Shown piece after piece: positions 19,468 through 31,740 of a stretch of 64,000 nt of DNA (the first letter of the stretch is position 1; each line of letters opens with the position of its first letter). Position numbers and translations under genes: made by a program. Source of the DNA: Zychaea mexicana (taxonomy: Eukaryota > Mucoromycota > Mucoromycetes > Mucorales > Lichtheimiaceae); the NCBI RefSeq assembly GCF_025766255.1, contig NW_026516821.1, positions 1 through 64,000 on the forward strand. The letters run 5' to 3'. The notes under the pieces are model-generated. The model did no database searches and was not told the DNA's origin. It saw nothing but the letters and a program-made list of their open reading frames with translations.

Positions 19468-20602
19468 ATGATGGCTGGCCATTCAACAACTTCAATAGTA
19501 CCTGCTATGGCACCTACTACGCCAGCAGTAGCCTTTTCAAGCGCAGCAGCAACAGTACCTTCTGCAACCGCACCAACTACAACTGCGTCAGGTATAGGAC
19601 ATCTCTTATTGTTTAGTTAATAATTGTTGTCGTCAATACACCTGTTTTATCGCTTAGATATGTGTTTTAGGACGAGCCAATTGGACGAGTGAGGATATAA
19701 TGAAACTTGCCAAGACAGTAGCAGAAAGGAAGCAACTTTTTTTTTTTTGCAAACAAGTCGTCGACCGCTGCAACTATCAGCCGGACCATATTTGCCGCAT
19801 CCTACACGCAACAAGAAGTACTCACCAAGGTAGATTAATTGTGAGACAAATGGGAGAAGGACACAAGGGAAAAAAAATCTCCCAGTCCGGTCAAGGTGTT
19901 CCTGGCGGTCTACACTCACATATGACATGGGAAGGTAAGCTCAGATATAGTGGTATTATATGTACAAGGACGCCTATTGCATCGTATATACTAATTGTAT
20001 AACAAAAGTCTACGTTAAATTTAAGTGGCCTCTATAGGAGGATTGCGATAATATATTCGGCGACAGCATCGGTGCCAATTCTCAAATCCAAATGGATAGC
20101 TTGAGTGGGCTAGTGGACGAGAGCGATAATCAATTACAGCGAGGCGATGACACTGTTGGTGAAGAAGTGCAAGAAGCTTCGGGACCTAGACTTCACGTGG
20201 ATGATGAAACGTAAGCTTTTAAAATGCTCATTTCGATGGGCTATACGATATACAGATGTTTGCGTTATTGACTGAATGTTTTCTTTATTTTTTTCTTTTT
20301 TTTAGCATGGATTTCACTGAGAGTTTCATGTCTGAACGTTCGCGTCTTCACATTGAAATACACAAGACTCGCCAAAAGCAGTTGGACCTTGCGATCAAAA
20401 AAATGCGAGTTCAGACTCGACGCGAAGAAATGGCACATGAAGAACGCACGCAACGGCTGCACCATGAACGCGACGCGCGATATATAAAACGTTTCCGACT
20501 GTCAATTGAATTAGAAGAGTTGAAACAAAAAAATGGGGGAGAGTACATAGGGAGAGAAGGAAGAGAGGAGAGACGGGGGAGTACAGAAGAAGCGAGTATA
20601 TA
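19468..20602 (+). CDS. Myb/SANT-like accessory gene of a PIF/Harbinger-type element
   Basis: Spliced plus-strand gene. Exon 1 (19468-19591) is Ala/Thr/Pro-rich. Exon 2 from 19671 contains NWTSEDIMKLAKTVAERKQLF, resembling the trihelix/Myb-like domain of Harbinger DNA-binding partners, and runs to a GTAAGC donor at ~19937. An acidic exon covers ~20037-20213. The last exon (20306-20602) is a long Arg/Glu/Lys coiled coil (HKTRQKQLDLAIKKMRVQTRRE). I could not make the exon 2-exon 3 join keep frame, so the gene may be broken. A 12-nt T run inside exon 2 codes LFFFC. The divergent neighbour is the transposase at 20.7-22.2 kb, supporting the role by context. Confidence 0.55.
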
Positions 20603-20691
20603 GTGTGGCAGGTAGTGTTGGAGGGGAAGAAGAGAGAGAGTAGGTTTGTTTTGTTTTTGATTTTGAAAATTACAATAAAAAAGAAAAAGGC

Positions 20692-22165
20692 CTATCGAGC
20701 TGTGATTCCAAGCGCTATCTTCAAGTACACTTGCATCATTTCGCCTGGGGTGATTTGACCTCTGTTACGTCTACTTGTTTCAACGAACTCGTTACCTTCA
20801 TCATCATCACCCCAAAAGTCATCATCACCGGTCGGATGAAGCTCTCTTACGTTGCGCATGTCTGCATCTGGATTGCGGCGCCGTTGGAGGTCGCCAATGA
20901 CGCTCAGGTAAGAGCCATCATCTTTCACGTTTTGCACAAAATTGTGCAACAGACAACAAACAGCATTCCAGTTCATGCATCGCTTATAATCACGTTTGCC
21001 TCTGACCATGATCGGTAGACATTTTAAGCTTTGCCATCTGTTCTTTAGAAAACTGATCGTACGTTCAACCTCCACTATACACAAAGATGATCAAAAGAAA
21101 ATGGCTCAACACACAGAAATACTTATAAAATCGCAATAATAAAACGTCCGTACCTCGTACAGACGACAACTTTCGATTGAACTGAAGATTTTCTGGGATC
21201 TGTCGTGCTTCCCCTTTGTATGGTGTGACAAGACGTGGTGACAGAGGGTAAGCCGCATCACCAAGAATGTATTTAGATTCATCAAAGAATGATTCCAAAT
21301 TCTTTCCCATCATACTTTTACGGAAAGCGCGCGAGTCGTGTACCTTTCCTGTTTCATCAGCAGAGAAGTAGCGGATCCGATCGTTGATATCACAAACGAT
21401 TTGTAGATTAAGTGCATATCTTTTCTTTCTTGTGAAGAACTGTTCGCCTTGCCAACCTGGCTTGTTTTGCAACACAACATCAGTGCCGTCAACAATACCA
21501 ATGCATTCTTTGAATGCGAGGTTTTTGATATCGCGTAGATCGGTTTTCAATTGGCTACGCTCGTCCTCATTGGGCCAGAATACAAATTCTTTGATGTGCA
21601 TAAATTACTCTGTCCGTAAAGAGAGCAACTGTGCCCTTGCCGAAACCATATCTCGAAGCCACATCATCAAGATCGCGTGACAAGTGACCGAATTGGTATA
21701 ACGCGATTCCCAACTGAATCCGAACAGGTTTTTGTTGAACACGCGGTCATCCTTGATGAGATTGTAGAGTGCCTCGAACGTGTTCCTTGTCATCCGAAAT
21801 TCGCGTCGAAACGCGTTGTTGTCGCTCGTAGTAAACAAAAGTTCACGTAGGTCGACGGCCTTGGGTTTTCTTTTACTTGATACCAAGTAACGGCTTGATA
21901 AGACCTTCTTTGCAAATTCTTAGTCAAATATTAATAATTCGAGTTCTTCATCAACGAAGTCACCCAACAATTCTTCGTCATTGGGAATCGACATGTCAAC
22001 TTCTTCAGGAATGGGCATTGGTTCGTCCGAGATCAAAACCCATTTTCGGTCGAGATCGTTTATGAACTTATGCTGACCACACAGCATCTTGTCGGAGACC
22101 TTACTGACGTTGACGAAGTGCCGTAAGAAACGAGCTTTCTTGGTGAGGTGAATCTTCTTAGGCAT
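20692..22165 (-). pseudogene. PIF/Harbinger transposase, disrupted
   Basis: Minus strand. The DDE residues are all visible: IGIVDGTDVVL (first Asp), YILGDAAYPL (second Asp) and, after an intron at ~21078-21153, VEVERTISFLKNRWQ (Glu). The start is MPKKIHLTKKARFLRH at 22165. It is inactive as written. An in-frame TAA lies at ~21921 (after ELELLIFD). A missing base in an A run (T run 21729-21733 on the plus strand) shifts the frame before KPVRIQLGIALYQFGH, and a second shift near 21600 restores it. In the shifted frame the Harbinger segment SRYGFGKGTVALFTDR is intact, which proves the shifts are mutations. It would cut and paste the element together with the adjacent Myb-like protein. Confidence 0.85.
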
Positions 22166-23500
22166 AGTGGACGAGAAAGAAGCAAAGAAGGAGAAAACAA
22201 ATCGAAGTGACTTATTTAGGCAACCTCATATATTAAACTGCTTAGAACTGGGTTGAATTCATCATCAACTATCGACATACCGCCCGCATTCACAATTCCT
22301 GGCATCAACAAAGTAACAACGAACGTCACCTAGAAATGGCATTAACTGCTCGCAAACACGCACACACACAGCGCGCACAAACACACGAATACAACAATTC
22401 ATTATTTGTAGATTTAAAAATCACACATTCTTTCTATACATTTTCATCACACATCAATTTTTTTATCGACTTATGATAAGACATGCAAAAAAGCTCTCGT
22501 GTCTGTACATAGTGTTATTGTAAAGCAGCGCTTTTTAATTCCATACTCTCAATTGCATAGAATTTGTCTTGGTATCCAACACCTGAAAAAGCGTATATTA
22601 TTGATGGTTTTTGTAGGTCAAATGCTAATTGTATGTATTCTTTGGGTGCACTATGATTTTAAGCAGTATAGTGAGTTTGAGAGAAGATGAGACTTGTGTG
22701 TTAATTTATATAATGAGGTGTATGACATAGCCGAGCATCGCGCACTGCAAACTGCACGCTTTATGTATATATATCACATACCGATAATGGTATGAGCACG
22801 GACCACGCACCGATTTTTCTGCCATTGTTTTTACAGTACACGAAGGATGCAAGGTATCTCTTAGTCTCCACATCGCCGAATCACCTCTTGGGATTACTAA
22901 GATCTCTAGACTTCTTGTGAGCGTATGATATTTTACTACATATTACCTTTTTCTTTTCAGCCTTTATTTGCATTTTGCATATATACATAACATTATTGAT
23001 TACAGTCTCAGAATACATATTGTCCTCTTTATGATATAGAAAGGCATACCGTCATTTCAACCATATTGATAACATATAATATGTTAGAAATTTACGTTTC
23101 CGAAAAAAAAAAAGAACTTGGAAAAGAAAGAGACTGGTTGGTTGGAGGATAGTATATACAACAAGGATCCAATAATGTAGTGACCGTAACTTTTCTTTGA
23201 AAGATACACAGTTTGTATATGTAGTGGTCCAAAAAAGAGGTACTTTTGTAAAAAGATTAAGTGTGTGTTTGTGAAGAGAGAGAGAGAGGGAAAGAGACAT
23301 CCTTGTGTTCGTGCCCCTGGAGAAGAGAAGGCCTTCCGTCTCTTTAAGCGTGAGCGTTGTCGCCCAAATTGCGGATAAAAGGTGGAATCTTGGTCATCCC
23401 GACAGTAACAAGGACCTGGACCTTGTCCAATGCTTAAATCGTCTGTGTGCCTTGATCGGTACTGTAGCCCGTACTGTCAGACAGATCGGGCATGAAGAAT
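22166..23500. other. Spacer without recognised genes
   Basis: Contains a CA-rich microsatellite near 22355-22390. Several frames of 60-80 codons exist but lack any motif or splice context. The second end of the Harbinger-like element should lie here or further right; I could not identify terminal repeats. Confidence 0.4.
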
Positions 23501-23959
23501 CGATGCGCACTATCGACACGGAAGGTGAGGGTTGAACGTTACAGGCTGGGTATTATTGTTGTTTGCCTGCTGCTGCCGTTGTTGCTGATTGGCATCGCTA
23601 CCGTTTGTAGTTGGTATAGATGCTATAGATGTGGTAGTAGTAATTATAGCAGTAGTAGTGCCGTTCGACGGCGTTGTCGCTGCTGCTGCTGCTTCAAAAT
23701 GACAACGGATCCAGATAAGGGGACAGCAGTTGAGGGAGGCGAGCAACCTTCCCGCATTTCTTCCAACAAGGCATCTTCATCGTCGCTCAAGCTCTAATAA
23801 CGCTGCTTGCCAATGGTGGTATACATTCCCTCCTTCCAGATGGACAATTGAGCCGTCAAAGCGGCGGCAGAAGTAAAGTTGGATAAAGAGGGGCAAATTG
23901 AGTGCGTAGTGGGAGTATTTCACAATCTCCAGCGTGCCGGTACAGAAATACTTTGGTGG

Positions 23960-24593
23960 TTAGAGGGTCTTGACTACAATAATAGACTTTGGACAAATGA
24001 CATAGAGCATCCGGATATGCTGCTCCACACCTGTACGGATATCATCTTCAGCAATCGATGCAATCTTCTGGTTGTCGATCACCTTTTGGGCATCCTCGTA
24101 CGACACCTTGGCACAAGAGCTGTTTTTAATAACGTTACAATATCGATACGGCTGATTTCATCAATAGCTAAGGAACAGAGGTAAAAAGAGAAGGTAGCAT
24201 ACTTGACGATGGTCTTGCCAAACCAAGTGTCGACCACCTTGTCGACAGAGCTGAGCTTCCACACGACGGAGAAGGTAAGTCTAGATAATGACAAGAAAAT
24301 GTGAATACCAGAAGAGATACAAAGACAATGTAACAGTGTGCGTGGGACCATGATACTTTACCTTGGCTCGTTGGGAATCAGGTTGGTAGTTTGTCCAGAA
24401 AAGTGAATCTTTGACATATTCGGCTTGAGCACGTTGATGCGTTTTAAATGCTTTGATCGAGTCCTTGGTGATTGCCTTGTATGTTAGTGGCTATAATATC
24501 AATGTTAAATTGATCATATAAGACAACATACCTTCACTTGTAACGTTAGCTTCATTAACGGGAAAAGCTGTGCCAAAGTCATATCTGCTTTTT
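23960..24593 (-). pseudogene. Copy B, 3' part: PD-(D/E)XK-like family gene
   Basis: Minus-strand pieces include AITKDSIKAFKTHQRAQAEYVKDSLFWTNY, VWKLSSVDKVVDTWFGKTIVKYATFSF and SYEDAQKVIDNQKIASIAEDDI, ending at TAA 23960. 24415-24593 aligns with 528-722 of copy A. It is separated from its 5' part (30622-31740) by the KDZ transposon. Joined across the 8-bp target site, the flanks align continuously with copy A, which shows the uninterrupted state. Confidence 0.6.
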
Positions 24594-24601
24594 GCGGGAT
24601 T

Positions 24602-24830
24602 CACCCCAGACCCAAATTATTTGCCCATATTCGGACGCCGTACGGGCCTCTACAAGCTCTACGGAACATACCCTGTGGCCTCTGCGGTGTCACGCCGTGC
24701 ACACCGTAGAAATTATAGTATGCTCAGCCTACCATAGCACCAGCTTTCTCCCTTCTTTTTCTCAGAATAATTCTCACTACATTGCGTCCTCCATTTCGAC
24801 AATAAGCAACCAGGAACCCCAACCAGAGCA
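24602..24830 (+). repeat. KDZ left terminal inverted repeat
   Basis: 229 bp, identical by eye to the reverse complement of 30385-30613. Confidence 0.93.
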
Positions 24831-25055
24831 TCTTTTTCCGGTAGCATACAGTATTATATATATGTATCTGATTTAAATTATGAGGATTAACGCTCAACGC
24901 AGTATTGAGAAAATAAGTAACAGAATAGGTGCTTATTACACATAATAAAAAATCATATCCGCATAACAGGTCTAATAACATACAATGTATAAGTAAGCAT
25001 AATAAGGATTATAAAAGAGCTCTTGATTTACAACGGCGTATATACATTGCTGGCT

Positions 25056-28000
25056 CTATAGTGTTTCTTCTGAAAGTACTGCATCTGGCAGAGAAATATC
25101 TTCGTCATGCATAGTATAATCTACTGGCGGCATATACTCATACATCAGCTCGTCATGTTCCTTCTCAATATCCTCATATGTCTCAGCATGGACAAAGTAA
25201 ACGTCTTCGTCATATTCATCGTCCGCATCGTCACCGTATTGTTCGTCGTTGTCGATCTGTGAAATTTCACCAACAGTACGCGGTTTGCTGCTTCTGATAT
25301 TACATTGGAGACGTTCAGCTTGTTCCAAAAGATCACCAAGAATAGCTTGCCACCCATCGTCATGCGTCGCCTCTATGGCATTTTGAATGGCGCTATAACG
25401 TGCTGCAGCGTATGCTTCCAGATTCTTTTCTTCGTCCTAAGTGGAAAGTTGAGATCACAGTATGGAGTTTCAATGAAGTACCATAGCACTAACCTCGATC
25501 ATTATCAGCTCTTCCTCGGCGCGCTTAATGTTCATAATCTCTCTGAGAACGTCGACGTCGTTGCTTTCTGCTATATGGTGCTGTTCCCAAAATCGTGTCT
25601 CCAGATGACAGACATCCTCCCACTGGACTTCAGGCTCCAACAACAGATGGCAAGCAGCATTGTATAGCTTCAATTGCTTTTCAGCTGCAGTGCTTTGTTT
25701 CTTGATTGCGCTTCTAACTTTCGTGCTTACTCTTTCGCCTGTTTCATAATTAATTAATTATATCCATCAGCAGCGCTTTCTCATTTTTACACTTCAAAAA
25801 ACAGATATACAATACCTATTTTGCCCTCTCGATTACGCAGCTGATCATACATCATCTTACGCGAGATTATATGTGATTTTAGTTTATACAGGCTATCTTC
25901 CTTTTCTCGCTTTGCTTTTGCTTCTTTTGCGCTTGCGTATTCTGTGCTATTTATCTGCCATCTTCGTTCAGGCTTTAGCACCCTTTCAATTCTGGTAACA
26001 TTGTCTTCAGCGATCTCGAGCTTTCTTGAGAGCTTTCGAAGCAATCCAAATTTCTCATCTATTGATGATAACAATAGCTTAATACGCATAAACGAAAGGG
26101 AGTAGAAATCGTTATACATACCTGCTTCCGCCATAGTCATATTGGCACATTTATCTGGATCTTCAAGCTCCCTCGATAAAGTAATGCGCTCCGCTCTAAT
26201 GATGTTTTCCGAATGGATTAGTTGTCTAAGTATTTTACAGTACTCTACAAAAACACTTTGTAAACTCACTCAACCGCGTAAAAATGCTCTAGTTCTTCAT
26301 AATACTGTATTTTTACTGATAGAGGTTTGACACCAGTGAATATAGTACGATCTTTCGATTTTTTATGGACGGTATCTTTGTACGTCTTCCATTCTTCTTC
26401 GAATCTGAGCTCATCTATCTTCCCGTCCTCGTTTCACCACCAGCATGGCGTACCGCCGGAAGCTACAAGGGTAGCTCTGTGTCGCAAGTATGCAGACGCT
26501 TGTTCGATGATTGCCTTTGCCCTTTTCGTCCGTTTTTTAAGCGCGTAACCTATCGGTACTATTATGAGTATCACGCAATCATTTATAACTTCATTTAAAA
26601 TCATGCATACACATATTGATTATAGTCTTGGCTTTCGAATGACCAATCGCATGCTGTAAAACGAACAGACGTCTCTTGGCGCTCATTTGTCTAGTCATTG
26701 AGACAAATCCTCCAAGGTAGGACCAAAGACGCTCAAGTCCTTCTCCATCTGTCAGTCCAAAGCCGCTTATGAATCGTGGATGATAATCGACCTGGCAAGA
26801 CATTGAATGGGCGTATGCATGGAAAACGGAGACGGCCATCTGTGATCCAGCTTGAGCAAAATTGGGAAATGCTTGCTAATGGTGCATAAGTAATTAAAGA
26901 TCAATTTGTTTACCGGATGCGATGATATTCTTAGACACGGCAAAATATCTTAAATGATGGTTCAAAGCGACAACCAAGATCATACAAAATATTGACATCT
27001 TTGTATCCCTTAGTGGCAACAGCAAGCACAGATAGAGCATATTTGTACCTATACAAAGCTCAACATGTAAGTGCATATTATACGCTAGGGATTATAGACT
27101 GCATGCATGTAAAAAGCATTAAAATTACTTTTCACCAGAAGCAAAGATATTCGTAAACTGAAGTGGAACATTGTGTCTGCCGCATACACAGCCTACTATT
27201 CCACTTTCATAGAACTTCTCGACAGCAGCAGAAACGGACGTAACAGCTTTGAGCTCACTCTCGCAACGCTTATTGACGGCATTGGTGACTTCATGCTTTT
27301 CGTAAACGTCATGCATGTTATCAGCCGAGAAAAACGTCGCTGCTTCAGCTTTTTTTGTGTCATTTGCATGTGCTTTGCGTCGTCGCAATTGCATGTTGCC
27401 ATCGACTGCGACGAACAGTTTTCCTTCCTGTGTAAATTGTATATTGAGTCATTAGCTCATCAAAATATCATGACAGCACTGAATTATAAAACGAGAAGGA
27501 GACCTTGGGACAAGCCGGACACGCATCTCGCTCCATTGGAGTAATATTGCTGAACTCGTTAACCATTTCATCCGTCACTTTTCTTTCAGCTCCATGTATG
27601 CTGTATGTGCATTTCCTAAAGTCTTTCGAATTCTATCAGGATTCTTTATTCCATAAAATTCAAATGTATATACAATACATTAGAATAACTGTTATGATAA
27701 GTGATTTCGCTCCATTGTGTTATCATCTGATTATTCTATTAGCAGTAACAGTACCTCAAACTTGTGCACATAAGAGCAAGCATTTCCAAAGGCTTGTGCT
27801 GCTAAATGACCTTCAGCCAAAAGCGCAGAATAGAAATCAAGCAATGGGAGATGAAATGCTGTCCTCGGCGAGGCGGGAGATGACGGAAACAAGTGATGGT
27901 AAAGCAGGGTTGAGGCGTCTGATTTACATTCACAGAATGGTATTTTATAACTTTTAATGCCTGTTTCGTATGTTTTGGACGGCATTTATAGGAATGTTTT

Positions 28001-28588
28001 AGCAGTTGTCCATATCACAGTATGTTTGGTAATTATTAATGCAACGTAATGCGTTACCGGTAATGAAAACGCAAAGATCTCCCGTTCCTTTGTTTTATCG
28101 CATGTAGTGCAGCGCGCGTCGAAAAACGGAGTCGTATCGGCCAGACTATAGTCGCTACTTCCCCTGCACTTTACATAGTCTTTCGGTAGCACCTTAAAGA
28201 CCTCGGACCAGTTTTCATCAAGAGCTTCCAATCTCCTTTTATGTTTTTCGATGTCATGGTCATTCAGACGAAACACTGTCAAGCCTTCATTAAAAGCGCT
28301 ACTAGGACCGTCACCATAGTCGAGATCATCGGTTTCTCCGTGATCTTCGCGTTACAAAGTATATGTTATAATAAGCAAAGATTTAGTGTGCTTATATGCG
28401 AATCAGTTACCTAATTGATCATGCTGTGAATTTTGACGCGTATCTCTTATAGTGGGAGCAGAAGCTACAACTGCATCGTCACCAGCATACACTTTGCGGC
28501 TTTTCGTTCTCGTTCTCCCATCGCTCAACATCGTGGATTCCACTAGGTCCATGGCGTCGTCTTCGTTGAACCGATCGTTAAAACCCAT
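25056..28588 (-). CDS. KDZ transposase, multi-exon
   Basis: Starts at ATG 28588 (MGFNDRFNEDDAMDLVES). An intron (GTAACT donor near 28411) leads to an exon at 27986-28345 ending in the CxxC motif of ARCTTCDKTKERE. Next, 27731-27985 has the Cys-rich FCECKSDASTLLYHHLFP and PRTAFHLPLLDFYSALL. 27125-27590 has CPACP, VAVDGNMQLRRR (first catalytic Asp) and YESGIVGCVCGRHNVPLQF. 26930-27055 has ILYDLGCRFEPSFK (second Asp). 26591-26839 has VFHAYAHSMSCQ and GLTDGEGLERLWSYLGGF (catalytic Glu). Coiled-coil exons (25470-26269) and an acidic C terminus ending at 25056 follow. This order is the known KDZ domain plan. Exact internal splice sites were not all fixed; no obvious break was found. Confidence 0.85.
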
Positions 28589-29234
28589 GATCTACTGTAG
28601 TGCTAATAAGATGGTGCGGTCTGTTGTTTGTTACGTTGTAGCTAAGAACCTTCAAAAGATAATTTTTCATTTCAGTTCTCTATATTTATATTGCAACACA
28701 TATTAAGTTGATCACTTCTGTTTATTGCTCAGTACTTTAAACGTGCAACTTGACAAAAAAGTACCACGCGCTTGAGGAAAGCTTCTTTTACTGTAATTTT
28801 CTATGACGATCCCCTAATCCACAATTAATTTTGTACACAGAAGTACGTTATGTAATAGGGTAAAAATGCTCGGATGCTAGGAACTGTTTCAAATTTCCTT
28901 GCTTTCTAAGAGTATTACTGTGGTCATTTCCAAATTGCATGAAGAATCCTCCTAATAATTTCATCATTCTCGCTCCACCTCTACCCATCTACCACCACAC
29001 CGTCTAACTCTTTTTGTTCTATGCGGTTTTTATTCAGTTATGGCCTCATATTCTTTGTATATGTATAGTATCCTTGTCCATGTCAAGGAACGACCACATG
29101 TCCCCTAGCGCAGATCACTCTGTCTTCCACAGTAAAATCAAGATCTGTAATTTAATAAATGAACTAACATACCTATTGGATGCTAATATGTCGCTTTTAT
29201 CAATAGCAACTTTTTAAAATGTGCTAAACCATTT

Positions 29235-30490
29235 AATTTAAAGCTTTTCAAAACTAATTTGGCCATTGATAAGGGCATCATACAGCTCTGACCATCTCTT
29301 ATACGGCATGTCACTCGGGCACAAAGCAGTATCTGCCTTTTCGCCACAATCAAAACCCGTGAATTCGCACCCCAATGTTTCATTTCTGTAGCGAATTATC
29401 CCACCGTTTGACACCCTCTTGAAACTTTTCCACGGAAACTTTGTCAAATTTTTGTCGACTTCGTTGTCTACATACATTCATTTACAAGTATTAATACATT
29501 GATAACTGCAATGCAGGCACTGCTTGTAACATACTACAGAGTTCAATCATGAGGTCCTTAACCGTGCTTTTCTTTTTGGTAGGCTTTCTGGTCAAACGAG
29601 GGCCTGGCGAAAACGAATAATATACATTAGTAGCTCCTTTTAACAATGCTATGATGTGTTAGCGATAGTTACCGCCTGTTGTTCCTATAGTGACAGATTG
29701 TTGTTAAGAAAAAGTCAATAAATAAATAATCCTTTTTCTCAATCAGATGTTACTATCACAGTGTAGTATTAACCTTGACAATGTCGATGGAAGTTTGGAC
29801 GCCCTCCAATCTTATTCAATGCGTTCTGAGCTTTCTCTTAATAGTTGGTATTAGAACCTTGAATATGAGCATTTCTAAAAACATATTTACTACTTTACAT
29901 ACTAGATGAGACTATAGGTGTAGTAAGCATCCAATCGGTCTCAAACTGGGGAGACATGAGCGTGCCGACATTCCATCCCATGGCCACGCTAGCACGGTGG
30001 TTAACCGACATGATCTCGCGTCTGAAAGCTCTCCCAAGCTGCTGACGAACATCTAGATCCATAGGAGCCGGTTGCTCCATCATATGGTTCATGCGCTTGA
30101 CCTTCTCTTCAAGCTTTTTCTGGTGCTCCTCGTTCATGCGAGCACAGATCGCAGCCAGTTGAGCAGTTGTCGTTGTCAACTCTCCATCGTTATACTGTCT
30201 GATAATATCTTCCCATTCTATATACTAGATAAGTAAAAATTCTCATTTTACCTATATACAAAATAGCAAACCTTCTCGCTCTTCGTCAGTGCTATTTTGA
30301 GAAAGGAAGTGAGTTAACGCGTTCCAAGTGGACCACTTTTTGGTTCCCTTAGGGCGGTAATATTTGTTGCTGGAAGCATTTGACTGCTCTGGTTGGGGTT
30401 CCTGGTTGCTTATTGTCGAAATGGAGGACGCAATGTAGTGAGAATTATTCTGAGAAAAAGAAGGGAGAAAGCTGGTGCTATGGTAGGCTG
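29235..30490 (-). CDS. Second KDZ-borne gene, putative DNA-binding accessory protein
   Basis: Minus strand. The first exon runs out of the right TIR and contains SNKYYRPKGTKKWSTWNALTHFLSQ. After an intron at ~30200-30270 comes YIEWEDIIRQYNDGELTTTTAQLAAICARMNEEHQKK, then MEQPAPMDLDVRQQLGRAFRREI. Later small exons include RLTRKPTKKKSTVKDLMIEL and a last exon (29238-29477) FPWKSFKRVSNGGII ending at the stop near 29237. No domain recognised. The basic N terminus and the location suggest a transposition helper, which is inference. Splice sites are approximate. Confidence 0.5.
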
Positions 30491-30613
30491 AGCATACTAT
30501 AATTTCTACGGTGTGCACGGCGTGACACCGCAGAGGCCACAGGGTATGTTCCGTAGAGCTTGTAGAGGCCCGTACGGCGTCCGAATATGGGCAAATAATT
30601 TGGGTCTGGGGTG
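30385..30613 (-). repeat. KDZ right terminal inverted repeat
   Basis: Reverse complement of 24602-24830. The second minus-strand gene appears to begin inside this repeat. Confidence 0.93.
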
Positions 30614-30621
30614 GCGGGATT

Positions 30622-31740
30622 TGGTACGCATTACTCGACATCAAACGGCAGCTGTATGTATCCTTTCGGACAATCAAATACTTGAGCTTGGACGCGTGTG
30701 CCTGAATTACAAAGTATTGATAATCTGGATGATTTAGACAATTTGTAGAATTGACAACTCACTATTTTGGTTCAAAGCAGTTATCTTCAAGGTGCGTGCA
30801 AGCGATTCTGCATTTTTCCCTTTCGTCAAGGCTCGATGAAAGATGTCTTTCATAACCTTCGGGACATGCAATTGTCGCTCCAGGAATTCCTTCTTGGAGA
30901 TGCCGCCAACATCTTCTTTACCGCATTCACCAACGGCGAAATCAAGACCGTCGTTTATAACGAGGAAGTCTGGTCTGATCGACGACGCTTGTTCTACAAG
31001 TGGTTTCTTGCCGCTGACTTTTCTGTCAATGTTGACGCGTACTAATGTTGATTGGCATGTACGATTACTATAATTTGTATAAGCCATCCTGAACAGTGTA
31101 ATGTAAAGAAACGAAATACATGTTTACGATTGTTTATCATTTTACTAGAGAAAATCATCGCAACTTGGCCCTTCCTCGTGTTAAAAGTATACAAATGAGA
31201 AGATATTACGCTACCAACTACTGAACATATACTTTTACACCCGCGTGAAAATAAGGGCCATGCTGCGATAATCGATCGTCTAGTAAAATGAGAGAAGTCG
31301 AATGGTAAACCAAAAATCGATACTTTACCGGCCTACCACACCCAAGTCTTGGAAACAACGGTCATTGTTGTCCCAGCAACGCACAACAAAGTCTTGCTCG
31401 GAACCGTTGGCGATCACTTCAACAATAGTTTCGCGTCGATACAACTCCAGAAAGTCAAGAAGAGTTTGCTGAATCCAATATTCTTGCGATTGGACTTTAG
31501 GATCAAAGAAGCCCAAAGCAGTAATTGCCTTCCAGATGCAAAGGACATACTCGTCTTCTTCTGTTTCATTGTTCTCTTCTAGTGGTTTAGTGCCTTTTCA
31601 CATTTTTCAAAAACGTGTTGCACGGAATCGTCCAAAGAAGGGAAAGCATTCACCCCTACTGTTGCTATGTCTTTAAGCTCCTGCTTTGTGAGCAAATCTT
31701 GCCAGCAATTGTCCTTCGGGTCGATTATGAATGAATAATT
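30622..31740 (-). pseudogene. Copy B, 5' part: PD-(D/E)XK-like family gene
   Basis: Minus strand. A block at 31325-31700 (KQELKDIATVG, FPSLDDSVQHVFEKCEKAL, then GFFDPKVQSQEYW, then RCWDNNDRCFQDLG) is followed by an intron. 30734-31060 then carries SIRPDFLVINDGLDFAVGECGKEDVG and ERQLHVPKVMKDIFHRALTKGKN. The PDF...GECGK spacing looks like the Asp...Glu-x-Lys core of PD-(D/E)XK nucleases, with Gly between Glu-Cys and Lys. A 2-nt deletion relative to copy A near 31590 shifts the frame before GFFDPK, and the KDZ insertion breaks the 3' half, so this copy is also dead although it retains the core. Confidence 0.6.

Larger units (their letters stand above)
24602..30613 (-). mobile_element. KDZ (Kyakuja-Dileera-Zisupton) DNA transposon, 6,012 bp
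   Basis: Perfect 229-bp terminal inverted repeats (24602-24830 and 30385-30613, starting CACCCCAGACCC) are flanked by an identical 8-bp duplication GCGGGATT (24594-24601 and 30614-30621). 8-bp duplications are expected for KDZ elements. The interior carries a multi-exon KDZ transposase and a smaller second gene, both on the minus strand. Identical TIRs and duplication indicate a very recent insertion, probably of an autonomous copy. It interrupts copy B of the fungal gene family. Confidence 0.93.
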
